From an uncultured Paracoccaceae bacterium (GTDB lineage: Bacteria; Pseudomonadota; Alphaproteobacteria; Rhodobacterales; Rhodobacteraceae), in contig CAJWNQ010000009.1 of NCBI GenBank assembly GCA_913043905.1, forward strand, positions 1-61,045: 61,045 nt of DNA. The letters are read 5' to 3'. Below the pieces are notes generated by a model, which made no database searches, was not told where the DNA came from, and was given only the letters and a program-made list of their open reading frames with translations. Both the position numbers and the translations under genes were made by a program. Below are positions 27,808 through 35,865 of this stretch, piece by piece. The first letter of the stretch is position 1; each line of letters starts with the position of its first letter.

Positions 27808-27863
27808 TAACGTCTTACCCCGCTCGTAGCCTTAACCAGCTGCTCTGTTTTCTTAATAATCAT
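27807..27863 (-). CDS. 18-residue small ORF with perfect Shine-Dalgarno, upstream of arfB
   Basis: The ATG at 27863-27861 is preceded by AAGGAGGT (27875-27868) at ideal spacing, the strongest ribosome-binding site I noticed in the window. The product would be MIIKKTEQLVKATSGVRR, followed by TAG that runs into a GC hairpin. It is too short to recognise and has no transmembrane segment. It could be a regulatory leader peptide for arfB or a small protein in its own right. The evidence for translation is the ribosome-binding site and its placement in a promoter-to-terminator unit, not homology. Confidence 0.6.
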   Translation of the reverse strand: MIIKKTEQLVKATSGVRR

Positions 27864-27918
27864 GGGCACCTCCTTTCGATTGTTTCTTTTGACCAGGGCG
27901 TTTCTGCCCGGTACTTAA

Positions 27919-27947
27919 ATCATGCAACGACTTTACCAAAAAGCCAA
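27919..27947 (-). promoter_or_regulatory. Candidate promoter of the small-ORF RNA
   Basis: On the minus strand TTGGCT (27947-27942) and CATGAT (27924-27919) are separated by 17 bases, a fair sigma-70-type pair. Transcription would start near 27912 and give an RNA of about 210 bases ending at the 27701-27731 terminator. A hairpin with ACC/GGT ends and a GGGC/GCCC core forms at the predicted 5' end. Confidence 0.4.
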
Positions 27948-27981
27948 ACGATTTTTTATAAAGCATGCATAATAAATTAAA

Positions 27982-28007
27982 ACGCCCACTCAAAAATGAG
28001 TAGGCGT
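27982..28007 (-). terminator. Intrinsic terminator of the queuosine-precursor transporter gene
   Basis: On the minus strand ACGCCTACTCA pairs with TGAGTGGGCGT across a four-base loop with one mismatch, followed by TTTTAATTTATT. It lies just after the stop at 28031 and insulates the downstream small-ORF unit. Confidence 0.85.
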
Positions 28008-28030
28008 GTAGCTTAAGTCTGTTGCTATGT

Positions 28031-28654
28031 TTATATTGTTGATTTTTGCAAACGAATTACTAGCATACGAAATGGTATTAAAGCAATCAAAGCCAGGCAA
28101 AGTTTAACAAACCAATCAGCAAAACCTAACGATACCCATAGAGGTACGACCGGTCCTTGCCCTAATAAAGGCATAACTTCATTTGCCCAAGACACATCAT
28201 TTGTAGGCTCTAACGCAGTGAGTGTTGTTGAAAATGCTATCGTAAAAAATAAAGCTGTATCTAAAGAAGATCCAACTAAAGTTGATGCCAGTGGTGCGCG
28301 CCACCACTTACCTTCACGCATTTTATTGAAAATAAATACGTCTACCAGTTGTGCAACCAAGAATGCAGTGCCAGATCCTATTGCAATGCGAAGTGTTACA
28401 TATGGTCCAAATTCACCCATAATTTGGGTACCAATAAACGAACAGAGAATACCAACTAAAAAGCCGGTAAAGACTACTTTCCTAGCTTGCTGTGCTCCAT
28501 ATAGTCGATTCATTAAATCAGTAATAAGAAAGGCAAACGGATAAGTGAAGGCCCCCCATGTTAACCAATTTCCCATTAGAAATTGGACAAGGATGTTAGA
28601 GGCTACAACTATTGTAGCCATGGCTATAATGCCAAAGAAAATTCCACGGTTCAT
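28031..28654 (-). CDS. Queuosine precursor transporter (VUT/YhhQ family, DUF165)
   Basis: The 207-residue membrane protein has about six hydrophobic segments and the family patterns VVASNILVQF, WGAFTYPFAFLITDLMNR and VDVFIFNKMR. YhhQ imports preQ0/preQ1-type precursors for queuosine, the wobble-base modification of certain tRNAs. CGGAG precedes the ATG. A folded leader (28675-28739) upstream is a candidate regulator, because transporters of this family are riboswitch targets in other bacteria. Its own terminator at 27982-28007 makes it a single-gene transcript. Confidence 0.9.
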   Translation of the reverse strand: MNRGIFFGIIAMATIVVASNILVQFLMGNWLTWGAFTYPFAFLITDLMNRLYGAQQARKVVFTGFLVGILCSFIGTQIMGEFGPYVTLRIAIGSGTAFLVAQLVDVFIFNKMREGKWWRAPLASTLVGSSLDTALFFTIAFSTTLTALEPTNDVSWANEVMPLLGQGPVVPLWVSLGFADWFVKLCLALIALIPFRMLVIRLQKSTI

Positions 28655-28663
28655 AAAAAACTC

Positions 28664-28739
28664 CGTTTTGAAAAGGTTGCGGATACTTTGCCCAGCACGG
28701 GCACTGAGCTGGTAACTGCTTTAATAATATTTAGCAACC
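28664..28739 (-). promoter_or_regulatory. Folded 5' leader of the queuosine-precursor transporter (riboswitch candidate)
   Basis: On the minus strand GGTTGC (28739-28734) pairs with GCAACC (28680-28675), enclosing CCAGC/GCTGG (28712-28708 with 28696-28692) and a mutually exclusive GCCC/GGGC pair (28702-28699 with 28693-28690). TCCG next to the outer stem can instead pair with CGGA of the Shine-Dalgarno. This is switch-like, but I cannot match it to preQ1 class I, II or III by eye. Confidence 0.4.
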
Positions 28740-28824
28740 AACTATTTAAAATGTTTAAGGAAACATTCAAAAGTGATTTTATATACCTTAAATCAAAATA
28801 CTTTACGCGGTCTTTTGTATTAAT

Positions 28825-30009
28825 TTAAATACCAACAGCAATAACAGCTTTGGCTATAGTATCTATTTTCTCTTCTGTGACGCCTGCAATATTTAGACGA
28901 CTATCGAAAACCATATAAATTCCGTACTCATCGCGTAATTTATTAACTTGATCTTCGGTTGCGCCAAGGCGTGAAAACATTCCACGATGTTCTGCAAGGA
29001 AACCAAAGCGGTCAGACCCACATTCAACACGTAAAGCTTCAGCTAATTTTTTACGTGCGCTCAACATACCTAACCTAACCTCTTCTAACTCTGCTACCCA
29101 ATTAGCACGCAGTTCTGTGTCTGTTAATACCATAGTAACTAAACGAGCACCGTGGTCTGGTGGAAAACTAAAGTTTTGACGATTAATATAAGATAGATTT
29201 CCCTGTGTGATTACGCTAGTGCCTGGATCTGCTGAAATGGCCATTACTAATCCACATCGCTCTCGATAAATACCAAAATTCTTTGAACAGCTTGATGCTA
29301 TAAACATTTCTGGAAATTTGCTTGCTAATAAGCGAGTTCCAAATGCGTCTTCTTCTAAGCCTTCACCAAACCCTTGATATGCAATATCGATAAACGGAAT
29401 TGCTTTTTTTTCTAGGAGTAGGTCTGCTATTAAGCCCCACTGAGTTTTGTTTAGATTTGCACCAGTTGGATTGTGACAACACCCATGTAAAACAACAACA
29501 TCACCCTTTGAGGCACTGGATAAATCTGACATCATTGCTTCAAAATTAACTGAGCGTGTATCATTGTCAAAATAGCCATATTTTGCAAACGGCATGCCAA
29601 GATGTTTTGCTATAGATAAATGATTGCCCCATGTTGGGTCACTAAACCAAATTGTAGAGTTAGCACCTGTTAATTTGACAAGTTCTAATACATGATGAAT
29701 AGCGCCTGTGCCACCTGGTGTAGCACAAAATGAAATGCGATCACGATCAACACTATTAGATAAGATAAGATCAGCCATTGCAGTGTGAAAGCCACCATCG
29801 CCTATCATTGCTGTGTATGTCTTTGTGGTTTCAACGTCCCATAAACGCTTTTCGGCTTCTTTAATTGCCCGCATAATAGGCGTGTTGCCATTTGCGTCTT
29901 TATATACACCTACACCTAGATCAATTTTTTTGCTTCGCGGGTCTGCGTTGTATAGTGCTGATAGGCCAATAATACGATCAGCGGGTTGTTTTTTTAAAGA
30001 TGACAGCAT
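28825..30009 (-). CDS. Aromatic/aspartate aminotransferase (class I, PLP)
   Basis: The 394-residue PLP enzyme moves amino groups between aspartate or aromatic amino acids and 2-oxoglutarate. The catalytic lysine is K243 in SSCSKNFGIYRERCG, the PLP phosphate region includes the conserved HGCCHNPTGANL (175-186), and the N-terminal LGVGVYKD (31-38) is typical of the TyrB/AspC subgroup Ia. Sequence alone cannot separate tyrosine from aspartate preference. The start follows the sseA stop by 11 bases on the same strand, so both may share a transcript. Confidence 0.9.
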   Translation of the reverse strand: MLSSLKKQPADRIIGLSALYNADPRSKKIDLGVGVYKDANGNTPIMRAIKEAEKRLWDVETTKTYTAMIGDGGFHTAMADLILSNSVDRDRISFCATPGGTGAIHHVLELVKLTGANSTIWFSDPTWGNHLSIAKHLGMPFAKYGYFDNDTRSVNFEAMMSDLSSASKGDVVVLHGCCHNPTGANLNKTQWGLIADLLLEKKAIPFIDIAYQGFGEGLEEDAFGTRLLASKFPEMFIASSCSKNFGIYRERCGLVMAISADPGTSVITQGNLSYINRQNFSFPPDHGARLVTMVLTDTELRANWVAELEEVRLGMLSARKKLAEALRVECGSDRFGFLAEHRGMFSRLGATEDQVNKLRDEYGIYMVFDSRLNIAGVTEEKIDTIAKAVIAVGI

Positions 30010-30020
30010 TATAAGGGCCT

Positions 30021-30839
30021 TTAATTAATTGCTATGGGAAGGTCGTTTCGGGAACCCCATTCTGACCATGACCCGTCATACAATGCAGTCTGATTGTGGT
30101 CTAGTCTTTTTAGGGCAAAAGTTAGAACAGCAGCGGTTACACCAGATCCGCAGGAAGTAATTATTGGACGCGTAAAGTCTATACCAGCGTCACTAAATAA
30201 TAAATGCAATTCCTTATCAGATTTCAGGCAATTATTTTCATCTAAAACTAATTTAAAAAATAAATTTATTGATTTTGGAATATGCCCTGATTTTGTATTT
30301 GGACGAGGTTCTAAAGCCTGCCCCGTAAATCGTGAAGGAGGCCTGGCATCAATAACCTGCGCATTACTATTTAGTACTTCAGCAGCATTTACCACTTGCG
30401 AAGAAAATAATGTAGCTTCGTAAGATCCACACTCAGGTTTTGTGACAATATTTGATAATGGGCGCTTTTCTGCAATCCATTTTGGCAATCCACCATCTAA
30501 AACAAAAACTTTTTTATGGCCCATAATGTGGAACATCCACCAAACCCGGGCAGCTGAAAATAAACCTGCGGTATCATAAATTATAATATTAGTTGTATTC
30601 GAAATTCCTAATCTTTCAACATGTCTGGCAAAATCTTTAGTATTTGGAAGCATATGGGGCAAAGAATTACTGGTATCTGCTATGCAATCAATATCAAAGA
30701 ATTGTGCACCATGTATGTGTTTTATTTGAAACTCTTTAAATGGATCACGTGATGCAGCAGGTAAATACCAGGAGGCATCAAGAACTTGTACATCCTTAAT
30801 ATAATGAGCTAACCATTCTGTGGAAACTGTAACTTGCAT
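30021..30839 (-). CDS. sseA: 3-mercaptopyruvate/thiosulfate sulfurtransferase
   Basis: The 272-residue protein has two rhodanese domains. The active cysteine is C230 in the loop CGSGVT (230-235), the loop form of mercaptopyruvate sulfurtransferase (thiosulfate rhodaneses usually have CRKGVT). The N-terminal domain shows VLDASWYLP and HIHGAQFFDID. It transfers sulfane sulfur from 3-mercaptopyruvate to acceptors such as thiols or cyanide. An aminotransferase that could make mercaptopyruvate from cysteine lies immediately downstream on the same strand, which fits a cysteine-degradation pair, though this is inference. Confidence 0.9.
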   Translation of the reverse strand: MQVTVSTEWLAHYIKDVQVLDASWYLPAASRDPFKEFQIKHIHGAQFFDIDCIADTSNSLPHMLPNTKDFARHVERLGISNTTNIIIYDTAGLFSAARVWWMFHIMGHKKVFVLDGGLPKWIAEKRPLSNIVTKPECGSYEATLFSSQVVNAAEVLNSNAQVIDARPPSRFTGQALEPRPNTKSGHIPKSINLFFKLVLDENNCLKSDKELHLLFSDAGIDFTRPIITSCGSGVTAAVLTFALKRLDHNQTALYDGSWSEWGSRNDLPIAIN

Positions 30840-30913
30840 CGGTTAATCCTACAGCAGGGCTTATCTTAAGGCAAAGAAAACTCACCTTTAATTAAAATAA
30901 ATTTTTACTAAAA

Positions 30914-31168
30914 TTATAAAGTTTTTTTAATTATTTCAGCTAAGAGTATTAGTATTATTCCACCAATTAAACCTGATATAATTGAATTAGATATAGCGCT
31001 GATATTAATTACGTTAACTCCAGCGCTTAATATTTGACCGCTTAAGCCACCACCAACAATACCTAATAAAAAATTATTAAGAATGCTGAAGCTAATTTTT
31101 TTGAAAACCCTGCCAGTAATTGCACTTCCTATTGAACCAGAGACAAGCTGTATAAGTAATGCTTCCAT
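30914..31168 (-). CDS. Small glycine-rich membrane protein
   Basis: The 84-residue product has hydrophobic, glycine-rich segments around residues 30-50 and 60-78 (GIVGGGLSGQIL and SGLIGGIILILLAEII) and a basic C terminus. It resembles small GlsB/YeaQ-like membrane proteins but I do not recognise a specific family. CTAGGAGATATTAAA precedes the ATG, a good ribosome-binding site, which supports it as a real gene. It is isolated, with about 75 bases before smpB's stop and no clear operon partner. Confidence 0.6.
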   Translation of the reverse strand: MEALLIQLVSGSIGSAITGRVFKKISFSILNNFLLGIVGGGLSGQILSAGVNVINISAISNSIISGLIGGIILILLAEIIKKTL

Positions 31169-31244
31169 TTTAATATCTCCTAGCCTCAGACTTACTTATC
31201 AGCCATTATAATAGTTCATCTAAAGGAAAGTGGTTACTCTAAAA

Positions 31245-31721
31245 TTAACTATGTTCTCGCATTAAACGAGATTTTTGACGGTTCCAGTCACGTTTCTTTT
31301 CGGTTTCCCGCTTATCAGATTGCTTTTTGCCTTTGGCGGTACCTATTAGTAATTTAACTTTACCTTTATCATTAAAATACATTTTCAAAGCAATAATAGT
31401 CATGGCCTCGCGGCCTTTTGCTTGCCATAATTTTGCTATTTCACGTTTGGAAACTAATAATTTACGACGCCTACGTTCTTCATGTCCAAAATTTTGTGCT
31501 TGGGTGTACAAAGAAATATAAGAGTTAATTATCCAGAGCTCACCATTTTCAACATCCACATAGCTTTCCGCTATGTTAGCGGAGCCAATTCGGAGAGCTT
31601 TTACCTCTGAGCCCATCAGCATAATACCACATTCTAAAACATCCTCGACCGCATAGTCATAGCGGGCACGACGGTTTTCGACGATCATTTTATTATTATC
31701 TGGAATTTTCTTTTTTGCCAT
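31245..31721 (-). CDS. smpB: SsrA-binding protein SmpB
   Basis: SmpB binds tmRNA and brings it to stalled ribosomes for trans-translation. The start at 31721 gives [25 protein letters not shown], split here as [12 protein letters not shown] and [13 protein letters not shown], the normal N terminus; an in-frame ATG at 31760 adds 13 unconserved residues. The 158-residue protein has [13 protein letters not shown], the AESYV segment, the [10 protein letters not shown] block and a basic C-terminal tail ending [17 protein letters not shown] that inserts in the mRNA channel. The tmRNA gene is not in the window. dapA lies upstream on the same strand about 245 bases away. Confidence 0.94.
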   Translation of the reverse strand: MAKKKIPDNNKMIVENRRARYDYAVEDVLECGIMLMGSEVKALRIGSANIAESYVDVENGELWIINSYISLYTQAQNFGHEERRRRKLLVSKREIAKLWQAKGREAMTIIALKMYFNDKGKVKLLIGTAKGKKQSDKRETEKKRDWNRQKSRLMREHS

Positions 31722-31965
31722 AGTATTTACCGATATAAGCCACCTCTGGAGTGCTGCCAAGTCTATAAAGGGCGCTTTTACTAATATGAAAGCTTTGCAT
31801 AATTATCATATTCAATATTTTAACCGATCATAAGTCACCTTATAATCATAAGATAAAAATAAACTGAAAGTAGAGAGAGCTATTAAACAAAAAATATGTC
31901 TTATTTGTAACGAAGACTATGGCATACTTTAGTTTAGTTTACCTTTCTATATATTGGGAAAAAAG

Positions 31966-32838
31966 TTAACTGAATATGCCTACATGGCGCATAGCTGTTT
32001 GTATCTTTTGTTTAGTTTCATCTAATAAATCTGTTAGCGGTAAACGAACGTCTTCCGTACTTTTACCTAAAAGTGATACTGCGTATTTTGCACCAACCAA
32101 TCCCGGCTCAGAAAAAATTGCCTCATGCAATGGCATTAATAGATCTTGTAGCTCCAAAGCTGCTTTAAAATCATTATTAGCTAAAGCATTTTGAAATTTT
32201 GCACATAAAGCTGGTGCAACATTTGCGGTTACTGAAATAGCACCAACACCACCATGAGCAAAAAAACCTAAAGCACTAGCATCTTCTGCAGACATTTGAA
32301 TGAAATCTTTACCGCACTCACGCCTCTGCTGCGTAACTCTATCCATAGATGCAGTCGCATCTTTTACACCAATAATAAAGTCTAGTTTTGCTAGTAAACC
32401 CATTGTCTCAGCGGTCATATCAACTACAGAACGACCTGGAATATTATAGATAAAAATAGGTAAACCAATTGCGTTTAATGCTTCAAAATGAGCATATAAA
32501 CCACGTTGTGTTGGTTTATTATAATATGGTGTTACTACTAACGCTGCATCTGCACCAACGTCTTTAGCAAATTGCATGAGACGAAGAGCTTCAGCAGTAT
32601 TATTTGAGCCAGCCCCAGCAATAACAGGAACTCGTCCTGCAGTGTGATCCACTACTACCCGAATGACTTCTTCATGCTCAGAATGTGAAAGTGTGGCACT
32701 CTCTCCAGTAGTCCCTACTGGTACTAGGCCATGAGAGCCTTCTGTTATCTGCCAGTCGACTAAATGTTTAAGCGCATCAAAATCTACTTTACCATTTTTA
32801 AATGGCGTGATTAGAGCTGGCATAGAACCTTTAAACAT
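31966..32838 (-). CDS. dapA: 4-hydroxy-tetrahydrodipicolinate synthase
   Basis: DapA condenses pyruvate with aspartate semialdehyde, the first committed step to lysine and diaminopimelate. The 290-residue TIM-barrel enzyme has the Schiff-base lysine K159 in GVKDAT, the proton-relay tyrosine Y131 in IYNIPGRS, and GTTGES (42-47). AGGAGAAACTC precedes the ATG. dapE and dapB are also in this window but in separate loci. It is divergent from the slt gene, a common arrangement in this group. Confidence 0.95.
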   Translation of the reverse strand: MFKGSMPALITPFKNGKVDFDALKHLVDWQITEGSHGLVPVGTTGESATLSHSEHEEVIRVVVDHTAGRVPVIAGAGSNNTAEALRLMQFAKDVGADAALVVTPYYNKPTQRGLYAHFEALNAIGLPIFIYNIPGRSVVDMTAETMGLLAKLDFIIGVKDATASMDRVTQQRRECGKDFIQMSAEDASALGFFAHGGVGAISVTANVAPALCAKFQNALANNDFKAALELQDLLMPLHEAIFSEPGLVGAKYAVSLLGKSTEDVRLPLTDLLDETKQKIQTAMRHVGIFS

Positions 32839-32984
32839 TGAGTTTCTCCTAAAACTAATTGATTTAAATTGGGATATAGCGTGAAAATGATATCATGTGT
32901 ACTAAGAAATTTAAGTTTAATAATATGTTACTTTAAAAATATAGTTTTTTACCATATTAATAGTGTTAATTTATTGAGATTAAT

Positions 32985-34934
32985 ATGTTTAGTTTAGTTA
33001 AGGTTTGTATTCTTTTAGTGCTCTTATGGGGGGCACCTGCCAATGCACAATCTAAATTTGATGATAGTAATAATTTGCTTAATGGCCTTTTGGCCATTGA
33101 AAAGAGCGATTGGGTAACTGCTAAAAATTATTCAAATAAAATAATAGATCCTGTGGGCCAAACCCTTTTAACATGGGCGCGATTACGCGCCGGCGATGGT
33201 AAATGGTTCGAATACAAGTTATTCTTGAAAAAAAACCCTCAATGGCCAGGTTTAAAGCGATTACGTAAACGTGCTGAAGTATTAATTTCCAAAGATGAAA
33301 ATCCAAAAGAAGTTTTGGATTTTTTTAGGAAACACAAACCACAGACTGGAATTGGTGCCTTACGTTTATCGGGAGCTTTGAGGAGACTAGAAAATATTTC
33401 TGATGCTAATAAAGTTTTAATAGACGCATGGATTAATTTACCTTTGTCAGCGGATGAACAGCTTCAATATTTAGATAATCATAAAAGCATTTTAATAGAT
33501 CATCACATTCAGCGAATGGATAACTTACTTTGGCGTGGTGATATTTATTCTGCGATAAGAATATTAAGTTTGCTACCTTCTAAAAGCCAGACACTGGCAA
33601 AAGCAAGAGTTGGGCTTCAAAGGGGGGCCCGTAATGTTGATAATTTAATTGCAGCAGTACCAGCCTCGCACAAAAAAAATGCTGGTTTGGCGTATGATAG
33701 ATTTCAATGGCGTATAAGAAAAGATCGTTGGGATGAAGCTCATGAATTATTAGTTAAACATACTGGTGATGTATCAAAAATGGAACGCCCTGAAAAATGG
33801 GCTAGCCGTCGCCGTGGATTTGCACGTCGATCTATGCGTGCAAACAAGCCAGAAATAGCGTATTTTTTAGCAAGTGGGCATAGACTAAATGAGGGCTCAC
33901 ATTATGCTGATTTGGAATGGTTATCTGGCTATATTTCATTAATCTATTTAAGTGCTCCCCTGCAGGCTGAACGACATTTTAAAAATTTTAGTTTAGCTGT
34001 GTCGTCATCAATTAGTAGGGCACGGGCAGGTTATTGGCTTGGGCGCGTAAATGAAAAATTAGGCAATCTAGATCAAGCAGCTGCAAATTATTTGATATCT
34101 GCTAAATTTCAAACTGCTTTTTATGGACAGCTTGCCGCAGAACGTCTGGGATTATCTGGCGATCCATTATTACGGGGTCTTGAGGAAGTTGATGAGTGGC
34201 CCACAGCAGGTTTTGTTACAGATTCCGTTTTTGATGCAGCAAAATTACTGCACAGTGCTAATAAAATAGAAATGATGCGTTGGTTTATGACACATATGGC
34301 AGAGACCCTGCCAAGAGATGAGTTATTAAAGTTATCAAATTATAGTCACCAGCTTGGGGAAGCATTTGTTACGATTGGTATTGCCAAAGAAGCGGCAAAA
34401 CGAGGTATCATTTTGCCTAAGCCATATTATCCAGTAACAGAATTAGCAACACTATCTGACGATTTGCCACCTGAAGTCATTATGTCAATTGCACGTCGTG
34501 AAAGTGAACTAAATTTAAAAGCAATTAGTTCTGCGGGTGCACTTGGTTTGATGCAAATTATGCCATCAACGGCACGAGAAGTTTCTAAGGGTCTTGGGGT
34601 CAAATATTCGAAGAAACGGCTAACTTCGGATTGGCGTTATAATGCTACACTTGGAGCCAATTACTTAAAAAATCTTATTAAAGTTTATGATGGCTCATAT
34701 ATTTTGGCTTTTGCAGCCTATAATGCTGGCTCAAAGCGTGTTAATGAATGGGTTGAAACTTATGGTGATCCAAGAGATCCAGATATATCAGTGGTGAATT
34801 GGATAGAACATATTCCGTATAGGGAAACGCGAAATTATGTCATGAGAGTTACAGAAAGTCTGCTTATTTATCGGGCACGGATAACTGGATCAATTAATGC
34901 TGTTGAAATAACTAAAGATTTAAATAGGGGCTAA
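32985..34934 (+). CDS. slt: Soluble lytic murein transglycosylase (Slt70-like)
   Basis: The 649-residue periplasmic enzyme has an N-terminal signal peptide (about 1-21, ending ANA) and a long alpha-helical superhelical region. The C-terminal lysozyme-like domain holds the catalytic glutamate in RRESELN and the motifs SSAGALGLMQIMPSTA and AYNAGSKRVNEW. It cleaves glycan strands with anhydro end formation, acting in cell-wall turnover. TTGAGATTAAT before the ATG is a weak ribosome-binding site. The stop overlaps the convergent EamA gene by four bases. Confidence 0.92.
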   Translation: MFSLVKVCILLVLLWGAPANAQSKFDDSNNLLNGLLAIEKSDWVTAKNYSNKIIDPVGQTLLTWARLRAGDGKWFEYKLFLKKNPQWPGLKRLRKRAEVLISKDENPKEVLDFFRKHKPQTGIGALRLSGALRRLENISDANKVLIDAWINLPLSADEQLQYLDNHKSILIDHHIQRMDNLLWRGDIYSAIRILSLLPSKSQTLAKARVGLQRGARNVDNLIAAVPASHKKNAGLAYDRFQWRIRKDRWDEAHELLVKHTGDVSKMERPEKWASRRRGFARRSMRANKPEIAYFLASGHRLNEGSHYADLEWLSGYISLIYLSAPLQAERHFKNFSLAVSSSISRARAGYWLGRVNEKLGNLDQAAANYLISAKFQTAFYGQLAAERLGLSGDPLLRGLEEVDEWPTAGFVTDSVFDAAKLLHSANKIEMMRWFMTHMAETLPRDELLKLSNYSHQLGEAFVTIGIAKEAAKRGIILPKPYYPVTELATLSDDLPPEVIMSIARRESELNLKAISSAGALGLMQIMPSTAREVSKGLGVKYSKKRLTSDWRYNATLGANYLKNLIKVYDGSYILAFAAYNAGSKRVNEWVETYGDPRDPDISVVNWIEHIPYRETRNYVMRVTESLLIYRARITGSINAVEITKDLNRG

Positions 34935-35803
34935 ACTTCATTAGCTTTTCGCTCGCGCCATAACGTGTATAAACCTGCGGAAATCACGATGCTTGAACCA
35001 ATCGCTGTAGTATCTTTTAATGTTTCACCAAAAACGATCATTGCTATCGCAGATCCAAATACTAATTGTAAATAAGCGAAAGGCTGTACGCCATTTGCTT
35101 CAGCTACTTCATAACATTTTATGAGTAAAAAGTGTCCAAATGCACCTGTCACACATAAAAACCCCATCCAAAACCAATCCTGAATAATCATGGGTTCCCA
35201 AAAAAAGATACCTATTAGTGTTGTTACAATTGAACCTACAACGCCGGTCCAAAAGAAACTGGTTTCTGCACTATCTTGGCGAGCAGCGTAGCGTGTTAAT
35301 AAGCCATATAGAGCAAATAAAATCGCAGAACATAATGGAAAAATAGCATAAATGCTAAACACAGCCAAACCAGGTTGAAGAATAATAGTTATACCAATAA
35401 ACCCAACACAAATTGCAATTGATCTACGCCACCCAACTGTTTCACCTAAAATTGGCCCAGATAGGGCAGCAATAATTAATGGATAAATAGTAAAAATTGC
35501 TAAACTCTCAATTAACCCAATAAATACAAACCCTAAAACCATAATGCAGATTTCTACTGCTAAGATTATTCCCCGTAAACTTTGTAATAAAGGTTGTTTG
35601 GTTTGTGCTGCTTTCCTAATTGAGCCTATGTTTGCTTTTGCCCAAAAAATAACAAATGCTGCAAAAAACCAATATCGGATCATAACTACCATAAATACAT
35701 TATACTCTCCGGCAAGATGACGTGAGATACCGTCTTGCATTGCAAAAACAAATGTAGTTGCAATCATTAAAATAATGCCAAGCCTAAGATTTGATTGCGC
35801 CAT
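34931..35803 (-). CDS. EamA/DMT-family transporter
   Basis: The 290-residue protein has ten hydrophobic segments in two repeated EamA halves (the first around MIATTFVFAMQDGISRHL, the second ending near FGETLKDTTAIGSSIVISAG). Drug/metabolite transporters export or import small metabolites; no substrate can be named. The stop overlaps the end of slt on the other strand. It follows the Bcr/CflA-type gene by about 60 bases on the same strand. Confidence 0.85.
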   Translation of the reverse strand: MAQSNLRLGIILMIATTFVFAMQDGISRHLAGEYNVFMVVMIRYWFFAAFVIFWAKANIGSIRKAAQTKQPLLQSLRGIILAVEICIMVLGFVFIGLIESLAIFTIYPLIIAALSGPILGETVGWRRSIAICVGFIGITIILQPGLAVFSIYAIFPLCSAILFALYGLLTRYAARQDSAETSFFWTGVVGSIVTTLIGIFFWEPMIIQDWFWMGFLCVTGAFGHFLLIKCYEVAEANGVQPFAYLQLVFGSAIAMIVFGETLKDTTAIGSSIVISAGLYTLWRERKANEV

Positions 35804-35865
35804 TCTAGTAATCCAAAACTATTATTAAAAAGTCGTATGACTTTTTATTTAAGTGGTAGTAAATT

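Noticed and set aside
27700-27950. tmRNA, 4.5S RNA or 6S RNA upstream of arfB
   Set aside because: No tRNA-like end, CCA, tag-like reading frame, SRP loop motif or 6S-type bubble could be found; an open 18-codon ORF with a perfect Shine-Dalgarno fits better.
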